From the NCBI GenBank assembly GCA_019188255.1, contig JAETXT010000001.1, forward strand, positions 6,510,001 through 6,574,000: a DNA stretch of 64,000 nucleotides, in the 5' to 3' direction. The notes beneath the pieces were generated by a model that was given only the letters and a program-made list of their open reading frames with translations, searched no databases and was not told where the DNA came from. This DNA is from Verticillium longisporum (lineage: Eukaryota; Ascomycota; Sordariomycetes; Glomerellales; Plectosphaerellaceae). Shown piece after piece: positions 33,140 through 45,480 of this stretch. Each line of letters begins with the position of its first letter. The first letter of the stretch is position 1. Made by a program: the position numbers and the translations under genes.

Positions 33140-36100
33140 CTGAGGCAGGAGAATTTTGCTTGTCCTTTGCAGAAGGACCAAGGGTAAATGGTGATGTTGA
33201 TATCTGAGGGGGAAAGTGTTGTCTTGAGCAGCTGTGCAGCTGTTAGCAGGGCCAAGCGGGAGATCGTGGTGAAACGATAGACTTGCCTCGCTCGGGTGAA
33301 GTCAAAGAAGGGACTCAAAATGGCGAGATGGCAAGGGCGAAACCGAGCTGAGAACTGATTGCTCCCGTAGATCCAACTACCTTCCTGTCCAGAAATTCTG
33401 ACGTTATGGCCTGCGCTGTCAGGTGAAGGGCAACCTAGGAGGAGAAGACGTTGGCGAGTATTTCTCGAGGAGAACCTGACAGCCTGGTAAGCAGCATCTC
33501 ACAAGCGAGGTCGGGAAAAAAGCGCGAGGAATACGTACAGCGACTCGATGATCCAGCGGCTACCTAGTTCGGCATGAATATCTCCAGATACCTAACTACC
33601 TAGGTGGGGGATCTCAGGCGACGTGGGAGCGGTCAGTCGAGGAAGGGGGCGGTGGGCGACGGGAGTGAGGATGATGGAAAGTGTGATCACCACGATGACA
33701 GCCGGGTGTTTTCCTTTTTGCTTAAGGGCAGTCGGACCCCGAGCTTGATGGTTGCAGGGCAGGTGCAGAGCACCAAGGAAGGAAGGCGGGAGGGCAGGAA
33801 GGCAGGAAGGCAGGAAGGCAGGAGGGCTAGAAGAACAGAACCGAAAGCACGGTAGGTGCTAGACGTGGAAAGTATGCCAGTCCACCGCACCTTCCTTAGT
33901 TGTTCGTTGCTCAAAGACCGAGCGAGGTCAGAGGCCCAAGAGGGTCCCAGCCTCGACGGCAAGACACATTCACCTGCCTACCTAAGGTGCCTGAAGTCGA
34001 TAAGCCTTGTCCGCTGAAGACGTTTCCATGCGAAGCCCACAGGCACAAAGGGGGCTCTTGAAGCCCCGTCGAACTTCAGGCTTGAGGTCCCGCCGTCAGT
34101 CTGCTATTGTCTTCCGTTACGAGCAGAATCTCCGAGTACCAGCGGGGGGTCGAATATCCACAGGTGGTAGCAGTAGAAAACTTGCCGGCCGTGACAGTCT
34201 CTTTCGTCAGGATACGACTGCGTTGACAGGAGCTCTCTCAGATAACGATGCTCCGAAGCAGTCACCGCTTGAATGACGATGATGAAGCGGTCTTCGCGGG
34301 CGTCAAGGTTGAAACGACGTGTAACACTATCTCTCGAACGTACCAAGCCTGTTGCGTACATCATCTTTGCCAACGGTAAAAAGAAGAAGGAATATCTTTG
34401 TCTGTTCGGAACAGTTCAACGAGTATACAAGTCCAAATCGAAGTTGCCGAGGCGAAGTATGCTGACAGTCATATATAGACGCTATAAGATTGTCATCCAG
34501 TACCGCCACGTGGACATATACGTCCCCTTTTATACGTTCCCAACCTTGTCCATGCACATCAACTTGCAGACAATACCACCTGCCTCAATATCTTAATAAC
34601 GAACTGCAGCTCCAATACAACCCGCCATGCCAACGAGTGGAGCCAAGTCCTCTCGCCAACAGTTCTTGGGGGCGCGGCGGTTCAAGCTCACCGGGCGGCC
34701 GCGTGTGGTTCACCCCCTCCTACGTTCAAACGGCGCTGGCCGGCCAGACAGCACACGTCAACTTGCCATATCCCATGACACATGGGCGGTCCGTGGACAG
34801 TGCTCGTCCTACTCTCCCCTCCCCCCCTTCGCCTTTCCAGTACAGCACCCTCATTGGTTCTCTCAATCTTCTGTCATATCCCTTGACTGCCAGCGAGGCC
34901 AATGTGCCCAGTGCTCCCAGGAACATGAACGAGCTTCATGACGATCAAAGCTCTCGCCCACTTGCGAACAAGTCCTGCCAGTCCAATGCGGGCAGAAGGC
35001 TTCTTCCGTCCAGTCAGGACGATCAATTCATTCCGTCAACTCCCTTTTTCGTCCCACCCACTCAGCGAGGAAGAAGGAGGAGGAGCAGGAGGAGGGAGGG
35101 GGCCAGGATTCTGATGTCCCAGAGGCAAGGAGACACGCCAGCGTGCATCCATTACGGCTATCGCCGACACAACACGGCAACAGGAGCTGCAGCCTTGGCC
35201 TGCAGCCCAGGTTCTCCAGGTGAATGCTGCGCGCGTTGATCTCGGTGAAGCCAATTCGAAAATTGGTCTGACCCACGTCAAAACAGACCATCGCGTGCGC
35301 GTCCCCTCGTGTCCTCGCCGACGGAAAGGAGAGAAATCTCTTGGGAAAATTGCCTGCTCCAAGCTGGGGCCTTCACCACAGGAAACAACAAAACGCCATC
35401 ACACGGACGCGCAAGGAACCAGACGCTCATGTCCCCCTCCGCCAAGCAAAGCTCACACTGAAATCATGCGTACAAACGAAAACAGAAGCTGTCACATCAC
35501 GCTCACCACAGGCCACAACACAACCAAACGCACAGAAAGTACCTTCATGTTGGCATCCACCCCCACAGCCGTCACGGCAGTCGAAATTGCCGGCACCAAG
35601 AAACAAGCCACCGGATAGGGCACCACACCACCGATCCACCATCCCTGGCCGATCAAAAGACAGATTCAACAAGGGGCGAACCACGTTCTAGAAGGGGCTC
35701 TCGCCTCGCCTTGTCTGGGTCGTTGTCACAAGCCAGATAGCTGGCTCCCTTGGGCCCTTAGGAAAGGGGGGGCTCGACACGCGACAGCCCTGCACAGCAC
35801 AAGCCTAGACTAAAAAAGGTAAAAGGGGGCAGCGGCGCGGATGTCGAGTTGCCAACTCCCCGGCGGTCCAAAACGCAGGCGCCACCCCGTGCTGTCAGAC
35901 GGAATCAGGCCACTTCACTTTGTTCCTGCGCGGCGCGCCCATCGGCACCTGCGCGTCATGGTCCAGTCGTTCGTCGGGACCGGTGTCCCCCGCCCCTCAC
36001 GATGCGCGCCTAGTGCTGGTCAAGCATGAGAACACAATAGGGCCGACACGCAAGATATTTAAAGACGTGAGACATGGACAACCAACCAGCGAATTATACG

Positions 36101-36821
36101 CTCTCGTCTCGTGTTCCTGACTAAAGCTAGGTGCCTCGCGCTGTTTCCAATCCTTGCTCTGCGTGGCGTAACGGTTGGGGCCAAGAGCCGTTCGCCAACT
36201 TTCGTATGGCCCGGCAGGCGAGAGACGCCTCTTGATCCAAAACCTCGACCATTGCTCTCGTCAAAGCGTCCACATCCTCCTGCCCGACCGTCACGGGCCC
36301 GGAGACCCGAAGTGTGTCTTCTTTACCCCTCCACCCCCGCCTCGGTCAGCCCATCCGCATCTACAAAGGCGCCGAGGATGGGCCGGTGCTGTGAAATCCG
36401 CAACTCCAACAGAGTGTTCCGTACATAGTATAGAAAGCAAAAAGAAAGAACAAGCTAGTTCGCAAAGGGAAAAAGTAGAATGTGTAGCGTTTGTCAAACT
36501 CCGTCGTCTCCATTCACTGCCCATTTCAACAAAGGGGGTTGGTGTTCGGATCGAAGTGCCCAAAAATGGAGAAAATCCGAGACCAGGATATATACGGGTG
36601 GGCGCGAAGAATAAAGTTTTGCGGTTGGGAGGAGGAGGGGGGCGCGACAGAAGCGTGGATCTTCAGGAACGAAGGACAGCTCGTCGCCCCGAGCCCCCAG
36701 AAATGGCTCGAGTGATCAAGGAATGAATTTGAAGTGAAGTGCCGCATCTCCAGATGAAGTCTAGCGTGAACACCTAGTTGGAGGTTGGCAACCGGCCGTA
36801 CTCGTGAGCGAAGTGACAAAA
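33140..36821. other. 3.7-kb intergenic stretch, no gene recognised
   Basis: Open frames on both strands overlap and lack domains. The stretch contains a GGCAGGAA repeat (33,793-33,824), CCTAGGTGG/CCTACCTAAGG words near 33,590-33,610 and 33,975-33,990, and the upstream region of the 581-residue gene. An AT-richer segment lies at about 34,340-34,620. Confidence 0.55.
33793..33824. repeat. 8-bp tandem repeat, GGCAGGAA x4
   Basis: There are three perfect copies of GGCAGGAA and one ending in G, within gene-free DNA. The unit resembles the 9-bp GGCAGGAAG array at 47.7 kb, so the two may share an origin. Confidence 0.8.
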
Positions 36822-39116
36822 TTAAAGAGGCCCTTGAGGGTAGGCACTGCCGGGTATCATGCCAGCGCCGGGACCCCTGTTGGTGTTGGCGCTACGAGCC
36901 CCGGGCAGCTGAAAGTCGGGGTTGTTGTTAAGAAGCACGTCTTGCTGCCGAGGTTGAGGCGCCCGTCGAGGCATGGGCTGGCCGCCGTAGCCAGGCATTG
37001 GTGGAGGCGGGTTCCAGCGGGGGCTCACACTCCTCTGGGAGATGGACGTGAAGTTGGAGCGATCCGGCTCAGCGCCGGGGCTACGCGCACGAGCGCCACG
37101 CTCCTGGCGAGGGGGTAGTCATAGGTGTCGGATGGCGGCGGGTTGGGCTGCATGGGCGGTGGCTGGGCAGCTGCCGCCGGGGGCGTCGACGACGCGAACC
37201 GCGGGTCAATGTCCTCGTAGTAGTTGTTGGTCTGCGCAGCCGCTTGTTGTGGCGAGGTGCGCCCAACGAGCTCTGCTGGCTGGGAACCACCTAGCGGCGA
37301 CGGCACGTTCGGTGAGTTCCTTCCTTGGCCCTGTGCCCAGGCTTGGCGTGGCGGCATGTATTGCCTAGGGGGGGGATGTTAGAGAGCCATCGTTTGAGTA
37401 GAAGGGTATTGCGCACGACTTACTCGTCAGAACTGTACTTGCTGCCCTCGCTCATGTACGTATCGTGGCGGCGGTTGGACGAGTCTTGCACTCCCTGCTG
37501 CAGGCCTACCATGCCAGCGATGTCTGCGTCGCTTTCACGAAGCCCACCGAAAGATCCATAACCCTGCGGGGCATGAGCAGGACTGCCAGAGGCTGCATCC
37601 ATCTCGACCGCCTGCCCGACCATGCCACTAGGTTCGTCGCTGGGCAAGGGTGGCGGCGACTCGGCGCGCGCCAAGCTCGATCTGTCGGGGTTGTAGGCCT
37701 CATAACTGCCAGGCAAAGAGGGATTGGTGCTGTTGTTGACGCTATAGTTGGTCGCAGCCTCGTCAGGGCGCCCTTCGTAGGGTACGGCGTAGCCATTGTG
37801 AGGACTCTGTTGTCTCTCATAGGGGCCTGGCCCGTTCTGGTAACCGGGGGTGGATCGCCCGGACATCATGGCCCCGCCGGCCATGACACCCGCAGCAACG
37901 TAGCCGCCCCGCGAAGGCCCGTATCCCCCACCTCTGGCATTCGGCGGTGGACCGTAACCCCCTCGGCCACGAGGGCCGTAACCCCTTCCGCCCATGGGGG
38001 GGGGCCGCCATAGCCGCCTCGGCCGCCGCCGTAGCCACCCCTGCCGCGGTATCCACCAGGGGGCATGCCCCCACGACCCCTCGGGTTCATGCGGTCGAAC
38101 TGTCGGTTGCTGTCGGATGGCCCTCTGCGCATGCCGTAAGCGTCCTGCTGCGGCGCGTTGATGGGGTTACCATATTGGTCACGTTCAGGGCGAGGCACCG
38201 AGCCGGCTCGCAACGCTGGAGCGGTACTGCTGTATGTGTTCACATCTGAGGTGGGATTGCTCGGGGTCCTCTCAATGGGACTGCGGTTGGTGAGAGGGAT
38301 GCGCTCATCGCTGACCTGGTCATCTTTCTTCTGGTCCCCAAAGGTTGCAAATGCGGGAGAGTTGTCGACGCCACCGTTGCCGCCGCTGAGAACTGGCATG
38401 CTAGGTTGTGTTACGGTAGAGATGGCGGCCTTGGACTGTGCCTCGCGGTTGAAGTAGTTTTCTCCGCTCATTTCCGCATTTTCGGCAATCTTGGCCTTCC
38501 TAGCCTTCCTGCTGATCAATGTGCGACGCATGGCTCACGAAAGGAGGCCGCTGAGGCCCACCATGATGGTAGCTGCGAGGACAGTGTAGGAGCCCCAGGC
38601 GAGATGGGGGATGAAAACCAAGACATCAATCAGGAAAGCCAGCAGGCACACCAGGAAGGTGATGGTCGAGAAGATGAAGACGGCGAGGAGATAGCGAGAC
38701 GAATGGGACGGCGAGTGAAGGTGAGCAACGGCAGCGAGGATGAAAAGAATCAGCGTCAGCAGCGCAGCGACAGGATGAACGATCAGGATAGCCGTCAGGC
38801 TGTTGCGAGTGCCTTCGGGAAGGTCAAAGTCATTGGCGCGTCCCCCAAGCCCATCTGCGACGAGTCAGTATTCAGTCGTCTCACACGGAACGGCATCAAT
38901 GCCGCGGTGACGGGCGAGGGTGCACTCACTAAGGTCGTAGCCAACCTGGATGGAGGAGCAAGCGCCGCGGTTGCAGTACCCAAGGACGCCATAGTCGACG
39001 CCGGCGAAGCTACCGAGGGGTATCGCCGTGATGATGGGGGCCGAGAGCACGGAGAGCAGAAGTAGGGCGAATGCCGCAAAAAGCAGCACCGACAGAGGTG
39101 TCGCCGGTCGCAGCAT
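36822..39116 (-). CDS. palI: pH-response regulator PalI/Rim9, two apparent base losses
   Basis: Exons are 39116-38930, 38854-37424 and 37364-36822. The start MLRPATPLSVLLFAAFALLL is TM1, followed by PLGSFAGVDYGVLGYCNRG with the family's paired Cys. Three more helices follow, including VAALLTLILFILAAVAHLH, FIFSTITFLVCLLAFLIDVL and YTVLAATIMVGLSGLLSCAM. The conserved AMRRTLISRKARKAKIAENA begins a long Gly/Pro/Arg-rich cytosolic tail. PalI assists PalH in sensing ambient alkaline pH at the plasma membrane. The frame slips at a run of nine G (37,996-38,004) and near 37,098-37,106. Spliced length is 2,161 nt. Two added bases give 2,163 nt and 720 residues. The RGGYGG-rich tail looks like an RGG repeat. 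Confidence 0.9.
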
Positions 39117-42100
39117 TGTATTGTTGGGTTGTCGGCCTGTCGGCAGAGGATGCCTGTGATACCAGGAGAGTGATGGAGGGAAGCGCCAGCGTCGTCAAGA
39201 CGCGGCGAGAGAAAGAGGTCGTCGACGGCCCGCTTGAGGTTTGTGGTGGATGATTGGGAAGCGAGACAAAGTGCGCGGACGCGGTTGAGTGCCGGGAATT
39301 ACGGAGTGCGCAGGATGGATCAGTCGCGGCGAGGAGACGTCGGCAGCATTGTCGAACTGCGCAACGGAATGGATTCGTGGTGGTGAGGTCGTCGGGGCGT
39401 TGAGAGGTCCAGCGTTGTCGTGCGTCGTTGTTGTTGTCGTGCGTCGTAGCTAACGCCTTTCTTGTTCTACCCAACAGCCTTTGAGTCTCTTCCTTCCTTC
39501 TGTTTTACGCTGGCGTCACTGGAACTCCGATGGGGTTTGGGTGGTGTGTCAGTGTCAGTGTCGGTTAATGGAGAGGACGCAATTAAGAGAGTCGACACGA
39601 GCGAGTGGCGCGTTGCTCGTCGTGCAAAATCACCCCAAGGAAGGCGGTCGAGGTTCGAGAAGGAAACGGAAACGAGTGAACGGAAGGACTGAGGTAACCG
39701 CCACAAGCCTGGTGGTGGTCTGGGTATGGTAGAGTTTGGTGGTATTGTGGGTGATCAGGAAAGTGGCCGCTGCTGGAGCTGGTGCGCACTGAGGGACGAG
39801 GGACGGAGAGGAGCAAGAGTTTGTGTCTGGTTGGGACGATTGGTTGGAAGGGGGGAACGCGCTGTGGCTCCCCTGCGCCCGCTCCTGCCTCCGCCCCAAG
39901 TCTCAATTGCCAGGTCGCAGGGTGCCTGCCCGCCGTACAGTAGGAAGGAGCACCGGAGCAGTACTTTCGTGGCGCAGGCGCAGGAGAGCAGTTGCGGGCC
40001 TGAAGGGGGGTGGGGCATTCGCAGGCTGCAGGCTAAGCTACATGTACTAGCCACTGTTCACTCCACCACACGCACTCACCTCACTTGCAGCCACCAGGAG
40101 GGTGGAATTGCGGGAGAATGTTACGGTGGCAGAAGCCAACAGCGTGCCGGGGGCCTTGCCTTGGTTGCTTTTGCTTTTCCTCCACTCCCATCAGACAGGG
40201 TTTCCAAGCAGACGAGGCCAGACCAGCATCAACAACACTGGCGTGCTGCCCACCTTGCCCGCATCATTTGGAGATAAGGTGGCTCGGAGATTTGATCCTC
40301 GACATGTGTCTCTCACTCGCGGCAAGGTCGGAAAGTTGGTCGAGAAGACGCACCCGATGCAAGGATACATACAACAGCAGAATGCAGCAGCAGCAGCAGC
40401 AGCAGCAGCAGCACCGTCGACGTGGCTCAAATGAAAAACAAGACGATGCGATGCGGGCTGCCATGTTTCCCCTTCTACTGTTGCATTCTGCCTTCCTTGC
40501 CCATGCCTTTCGAAATCGGCTCGGAACCCGCATGCGCCCCCCCCTCGTCGAAAAGAGGGCACAGCCAATGACCAGCGCCGCTTGGCTTCCAATCCTCGTA
40601 TCCACTCGGAAGCCCTTTGAACACTGCATACCTCTGAGACTAAAAAAGTACCTACTGACACCTCATTGGCATGGCGAGTCTTGACAATGCGATATTTTGA
40701 GCCCCTCCCGTCTTTCGCTGGAACCCCGCCACACTGTCCGCTCCTTTGAACCTCGTTTGTGAACTTGACAATGCTTTGACCACTCATGCGCTACCAGAGC
40801 TAGCCTGGATGTTCTCCGCACTCAAGTGCTTCGCCTTGACCTGGAATGGCAATAGCGCCATGTTTGTCTGGAGCCACGAGGGCGCTGGAGGCTTGACTAA
40901 AATAGGCACGCAAGGCACGGTAGCTGAACCTTCACTGCACTGGAGCATGTTTTAAGAACCTTAGTTGCTGGTGCTGGGACCGATGTGTTTTCGGGGGCCT
41001 CTGGGCGTTTGATGCTCCCTTGGGCCTCGAAGGGACCTTGCTGAGTCCGAAATCGGTTCCGTTCTGGAGGGGTGGTCAATTGTTCGTTCCTGCCATGCTC
41101 CAACGTGCTTCCTCTGTTGATGCAAGAAAGGAAGCTGGGTCGGTCATTCCTGCTCCGGCGGGGGGTTCTCCTTTCCCACGCTTCAAGGGCCAAGATTGAA
41201 TGTGGGGTGGCCACGACCTCCCCCAAACGTGCCAATTGACACGCGTCCCATCAAACGCACTCTCCCGCGTCTTTTTTCTTCTTTTTGCCTACCAATTCAT
41301 GTGCCGCTTCCATACCCTGGTCGATTCCTTGCCGTCATCTCCTTGGGAGAAAACTCGCAACATGGTAATGTCCGCTGATTGGCATGATCTCATTCTTCCA
41401 TCACCTCATCGACAGGCCGGCCGCCTTTTACTCGTACTTGATTTTCCAGCGCGACTCGAGGCCTCTCTGCTGCGCCGAAACTCGACACGACGAGAGCCTC
41501 AACCACCTATGCTTCTTCCCTTGTCAGACTCCAGACCCCTTGACTGCTTCTGAAGCAGACGTCCCGGCTGCTTCATCTGGACTCTCGCCTGCCCCGCAGA
41601 TCATCCATGTGGGAAAGTACCGTATCAGCCGGCCCCCGTCAGCCTGTCAAGCTTTGTCCGTGCTCCGACACATGCCTATGCGAAATATGCCGAGACCAGC
41701 CTCAGTCAGCCACGGACCTATTGTCCTCCTCCGCCGGGTCTCGAAGTCAATTTGCTCGTGAGCATGGCTCGAGTCGATCGGGTCAACAGGCAGTGGCGAA
41801 GCTGGGACTGCCTTTTTTTTTTTTTTTTTTGTCTCTCCTCTTCAAATCCAGTTTTAGTTTTTTTCTCCCATTCCATCAAGTGAACAAAAACAGGTACCCT
41901 TGGCGAAGGCCTGCCCTGCCTTCTCCATCCAATCTAGCCCGATCACCACGTCATCGCCGTCCTCAAACAGCGGAGCACGGCTCGATGCTGCGACGCGGCG
42001 CCTCCCGCACGTCTCAGAATTTCCGAGTCCGAGACCGCCCTGCTTCATCCCGCTGCTCTCGCTGCCCGGCCACAGGCGCGTGCAGCTCGCAGTCTGGCAT

Positions 42101-43379
42101 TTGCCTCCGACTTGATGCTGTGCGGCCTCTTGGCGGCGATGCGCATTGTGGTTGGCTGGGCCCGTGATCTGGATGCCGCTGTCTCGCTGCCGGGCAATGG
42201 GCCTTGCCTCGAGAGTCGGACGTGTGGCTCTTGATGTTGGGATATGCTCCCGATATGACGATCCCGTTTGATAGTTTGCCTGTTGTCTGCTTCGCGTTTT
42301 CGACCACGTGGACGCGGGCTCTAGGGAAGAATGAAGGGCGCTGTCTAAATCTGGTTGGCTTTCGTCTTGTTGAGACTATGAATCCTCTTTCTCTGCCAGC
42401 CTGGAGTGGTACGTACCGAGACCCGTTGTGCGACTTTCAACTGTGGTATTCCAACACGAATCCCCGGAGGTTCGAACTGATGATTGACCAACTTCCTGTA
42501 TACTGGAATGCCTGGTTCCATGGATTGAGACTCTTGTTACGAGAAGTCGCTTCACAAATTCATCACAACTGCGATTGGACATAGTAGAGATCAAACCGCA
42601 GAACTAAAACTACTGCATGTGGTATACTTGGTATGCAACACATATCCCAGAAATAACGCACAACATACCGAATAGGTCTAAAACTCGAAGCTTTTGACCA
42701 ACCTTATACTGCGTGCCTGAGGTCGCGTGGTGGTGCTGGTGTCAATGCGGAGATGCAGCACACTATGTATGACACGTTTATCTTCGGATCAACTGTCATT
42801 CCAGGTATCGCGTTCTGTTCGAAATCTACTTTGCAGAAATCATGTATCCCAGAGACGCCTTTGTCAACACGAGATTAATTGCAAGCTCAATTGCAACGAG
42901 GTCCGCAAGACAAGACGTCGCTGTGGGATAGTGTAGCTTTGATCCGCTGAGATGTGAGGTTATCCACGTGCTGCGTGGCAACACCAGCTTTTAATTCATG
43001 ACAGCATCACAGAGAATTCACAAGCCCGCAAAGCGCAAAACGCCTTATCGAGCTCACGATGATACACGCCAGGAGCCTCAGTCATGTCGTCCATCCTCAT
43101 GCCACCGTGCAAAGGACTATCTCCGGCGCCTGTTGATCAATAGGCAGCTCTCCGGGGATAAGCGCACGGTCCCGTCGCAAACCCCAGACACCCATCATGT
43201 CGTCACGACCCAAGAACAATCTTTCCTGCCATATCGCAGTCATCACTAAGCCTCGAGCCGTCTCTCCACCGCCATACCCAAAGGCCTTTGAGCCTTTGCT
43301 GCTCGCCGCCATCTTCCTCCTCCACCTCGCCCCTACAAACATCGGCTCTCCATCACACACACACAAACACACACGAGCC
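39117..43379. other. 4.3-kb intergenic stretch, no gene recognised
   Basis: This is the shared upstream region of palI (-) and the ABC1-type kinase gene (+). I recognise no protein domain. It contains a CAG trinucleotide repeat (about 40,372-40,412) and a poly-T run (about 41,813-41,830). Long untranslated leaders or non-coding RNA genes are possible but not shown. Confidence 0.5.
40372..40412 (+). repeat. CAG trinucleotide repeat
   Basis: A CAG/GCA run of about ten or more units follows a short imperfect CAACAGCAG lead. It lies in a stretch without a supported gene, so it is probably not a polyGln codon run. Confidence 0.85.
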
Positions 43380-45480
43380 ATGCTACAACAACGGATAGCG
43401 GGCCTCGGCCGGCGCCCGCTCTCGTCGCCACGACCACACATCGTCACATCCCGGTGCACTTTCGCCGCATCCCGGCGAACCCTCTCTACGGCGGCGGCGC
43501 CCTCATCCTCGCGCCTCCTCCGAACCCACCTCGCGGCGCGCCAGCCCCGACCATCGACCCTCCAAACCCGCTCCGCCAGCCGTCGCAGCGCCTTCCAGCC
43601 GCTCGCGCCCCCCTCGCCCTCCTCGCTCGGCGCCCCGCAGGCCGCGCGCACCTACACCCGCTCCCGCCGCCTCTTCCGCCGCCTCTTCCTCCTCTCCGCG
43701 ACGGCCGGCGCCCTCTACGCCCTCGACAGCTACTTGTACGCCGCCGGCGTGACGCGCCGCGGCGCGGACCTTTGGCACCGGCCCCCCGTCGCTCTCGACC
43801 CAAGCCCAACTTTCGCCCGGACCCCTGGGGCGGCGACTCGGTGTCCGATGGCCACCACCGCAACGGCGGGCGCCTCTTCGAGCTCCTCCGCGCCAACGGC
43901 GGCCTCTTCCTCAAGATCGGCCAGGCCATCGCCTTCAGTCCGCCGTGCTGCCGCCCGAATTTCAGAAAATGTTCGCGCGCATGTTCGACGATGCGCCGCA
44001 AAACTCGTGGGCCGACGTCGAGCGCGTCGTGCGCGAGGACTTTGGCGGCCGCAGCGTCGAGGACGTCTTTGGCGTCAGCTTCGCGCCGGGCGCTGCGCAG
44101 GGCAGCGGCAGCGGCAAGGGCATCATGGAGAGGCGCGCGCGCGCCAGCGCCAGCGTTGCCCAGGTGCACTGGGCGCGGCTGGCCGACGGCCGCGAGGTCG
44201 CCATCAAGATCCAGAAGCGGGAGATTGCGAGCCAGATCGCCTGGGACCTGTGGGCGTTCAAGACGGTCTCGTGGATCTACAGCAAGTGGTTCGACCTGCC
44301 GCTGTACAGCCTCGTGCCCTTCATCACCGAGCGGCTCGAGCTCGAGACGGATTTCGAGAACGAGGCACGCAACTCCGAGACCATGCGCAAGCTCGTCGAG
44401 AGCGAGAAGAGACTGCGCGGCCGCGTCTACGTCCCCGTCGTCTATCCCGAGCTGTCTTCGAGACGCGTCATGACGACCGAGTGGATCGAAGGCGTCAGGC
44501 TGTGGGACAAGGAGGGCATCACGGGCACCTGGCGTGGTGGATATGGCAAGGGCTCGCCCGGCGTCAACGGCGCCCAGCTTCCGCCGCCGACCCAGAAGGA
44601 CTTCGCACGGCGTCAGCTCCGAGGCCAGGTCTACAACGAGCAGCTGTAGCCGGGGCGCCTCGAGTGCAAGGGCCCGCGGGGCAAAGGTAGCCACGGCGTC
44701 TCGACCAAGGATGTCATGACGACCATGATTGATCTCTTCTCCGCGCAAATCTTCAAATGGGGCGTCGTACACTGTGACCCGCACCCCGGCAACATCTTCA
44801 TTCGACGCAAGCCCAATGGCCGCGCTGAACTGGTGCTCATCGACCACGGTCTCTACGTGTACATGGACCCCAAGTTCCGCCAGCAGTATGGCCAATTCTG
44901 GAAAGCGCTCCTGACTTTCGACAACGCGACCATCAGCCGGGTGACGGAGGACTGGGGGATCAAGGCCGCTGATATCTTTGCCAGCGCCACGCTGCTGCGT
45001 CCCTATGAAGGTGGCGACCAGCGGACTCGCAGCGGCCTCATGAAGGGCTTGGAGGGGGCGACGCCGGCCGAGCGCCATTACGAAATGCAGAGGAGGATGA
45101 AGCAGGGAGTGCGTGAGATCTTGGGTGATGGTGACAAGCTACCCAAGGAGCTCATGTTCATCGGGCGCAACATGCGCATCGTCCAGGGCAACAATCAACA
45201 TTTGGGATCCCCGGTGAATCGCATCAAGATGATGGGCGAGTGGGCGAGTCGCAGCATGTTCGAGGACAAGAGGCTTCCCCTGGGGCAGCGATTCAACAAT
45301 GCCTGGCGTCATGTTCTGTTCAAAATGGTCATGGCGACAACAGATGTCGCCTTTTACTTCTTCAAGCTACGTCAGTGGTTAGGTCGTGGCGGTGGCATGG
45401 AGGATGAGATGGAGAAGCGGATGAAGGATATTGCCCAGGACATGGGCATCGAGCTTCAGCACGAGGTGTTTGATGGATAG
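43380..45480 (+). CDS. mitochondrial ABC1/ADCK atypical kinase, frame-disrupted
   Basis: The start is MLQQRIAGLGRRPLSSPR, a basic presequence-like N-terminus, followed by a hydrophobic segment LFLLSATAGALYALDSYLYA. Kinase-like motifs follow: K-x-G-Q in LFLKIGQAIA, the Ala-rich loop RARASASVAQVHWA, VAIKIQ, FENEARNSE, HCDPHPGNIF, and LIDHGLYVYM with DHG in place of DFG. The DHG form suggests the ADCK1/MCP2 (Cqd2) branch, involved in mitochondrial coenzyme Q and lipid handling, rather than Coq8. The frame slips near 43,798-43,810 and 43,934-43,938, with possible compensating slips near 43,750-43,790. An in-frame TAG lies at 44,647-44,649. Total length is 2,101 nt. Two added bases give 701 codons. 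It is either a real gene with errors or a young pseudogene. Confidence 0.8.

Noticed and set aside
42464..42480. GGTTCGAACT as tRNA B box
   Set aside because: It lacks the following CC, a T-stem and an A box. No other B-box-like word in the window gave a cloverleaf.
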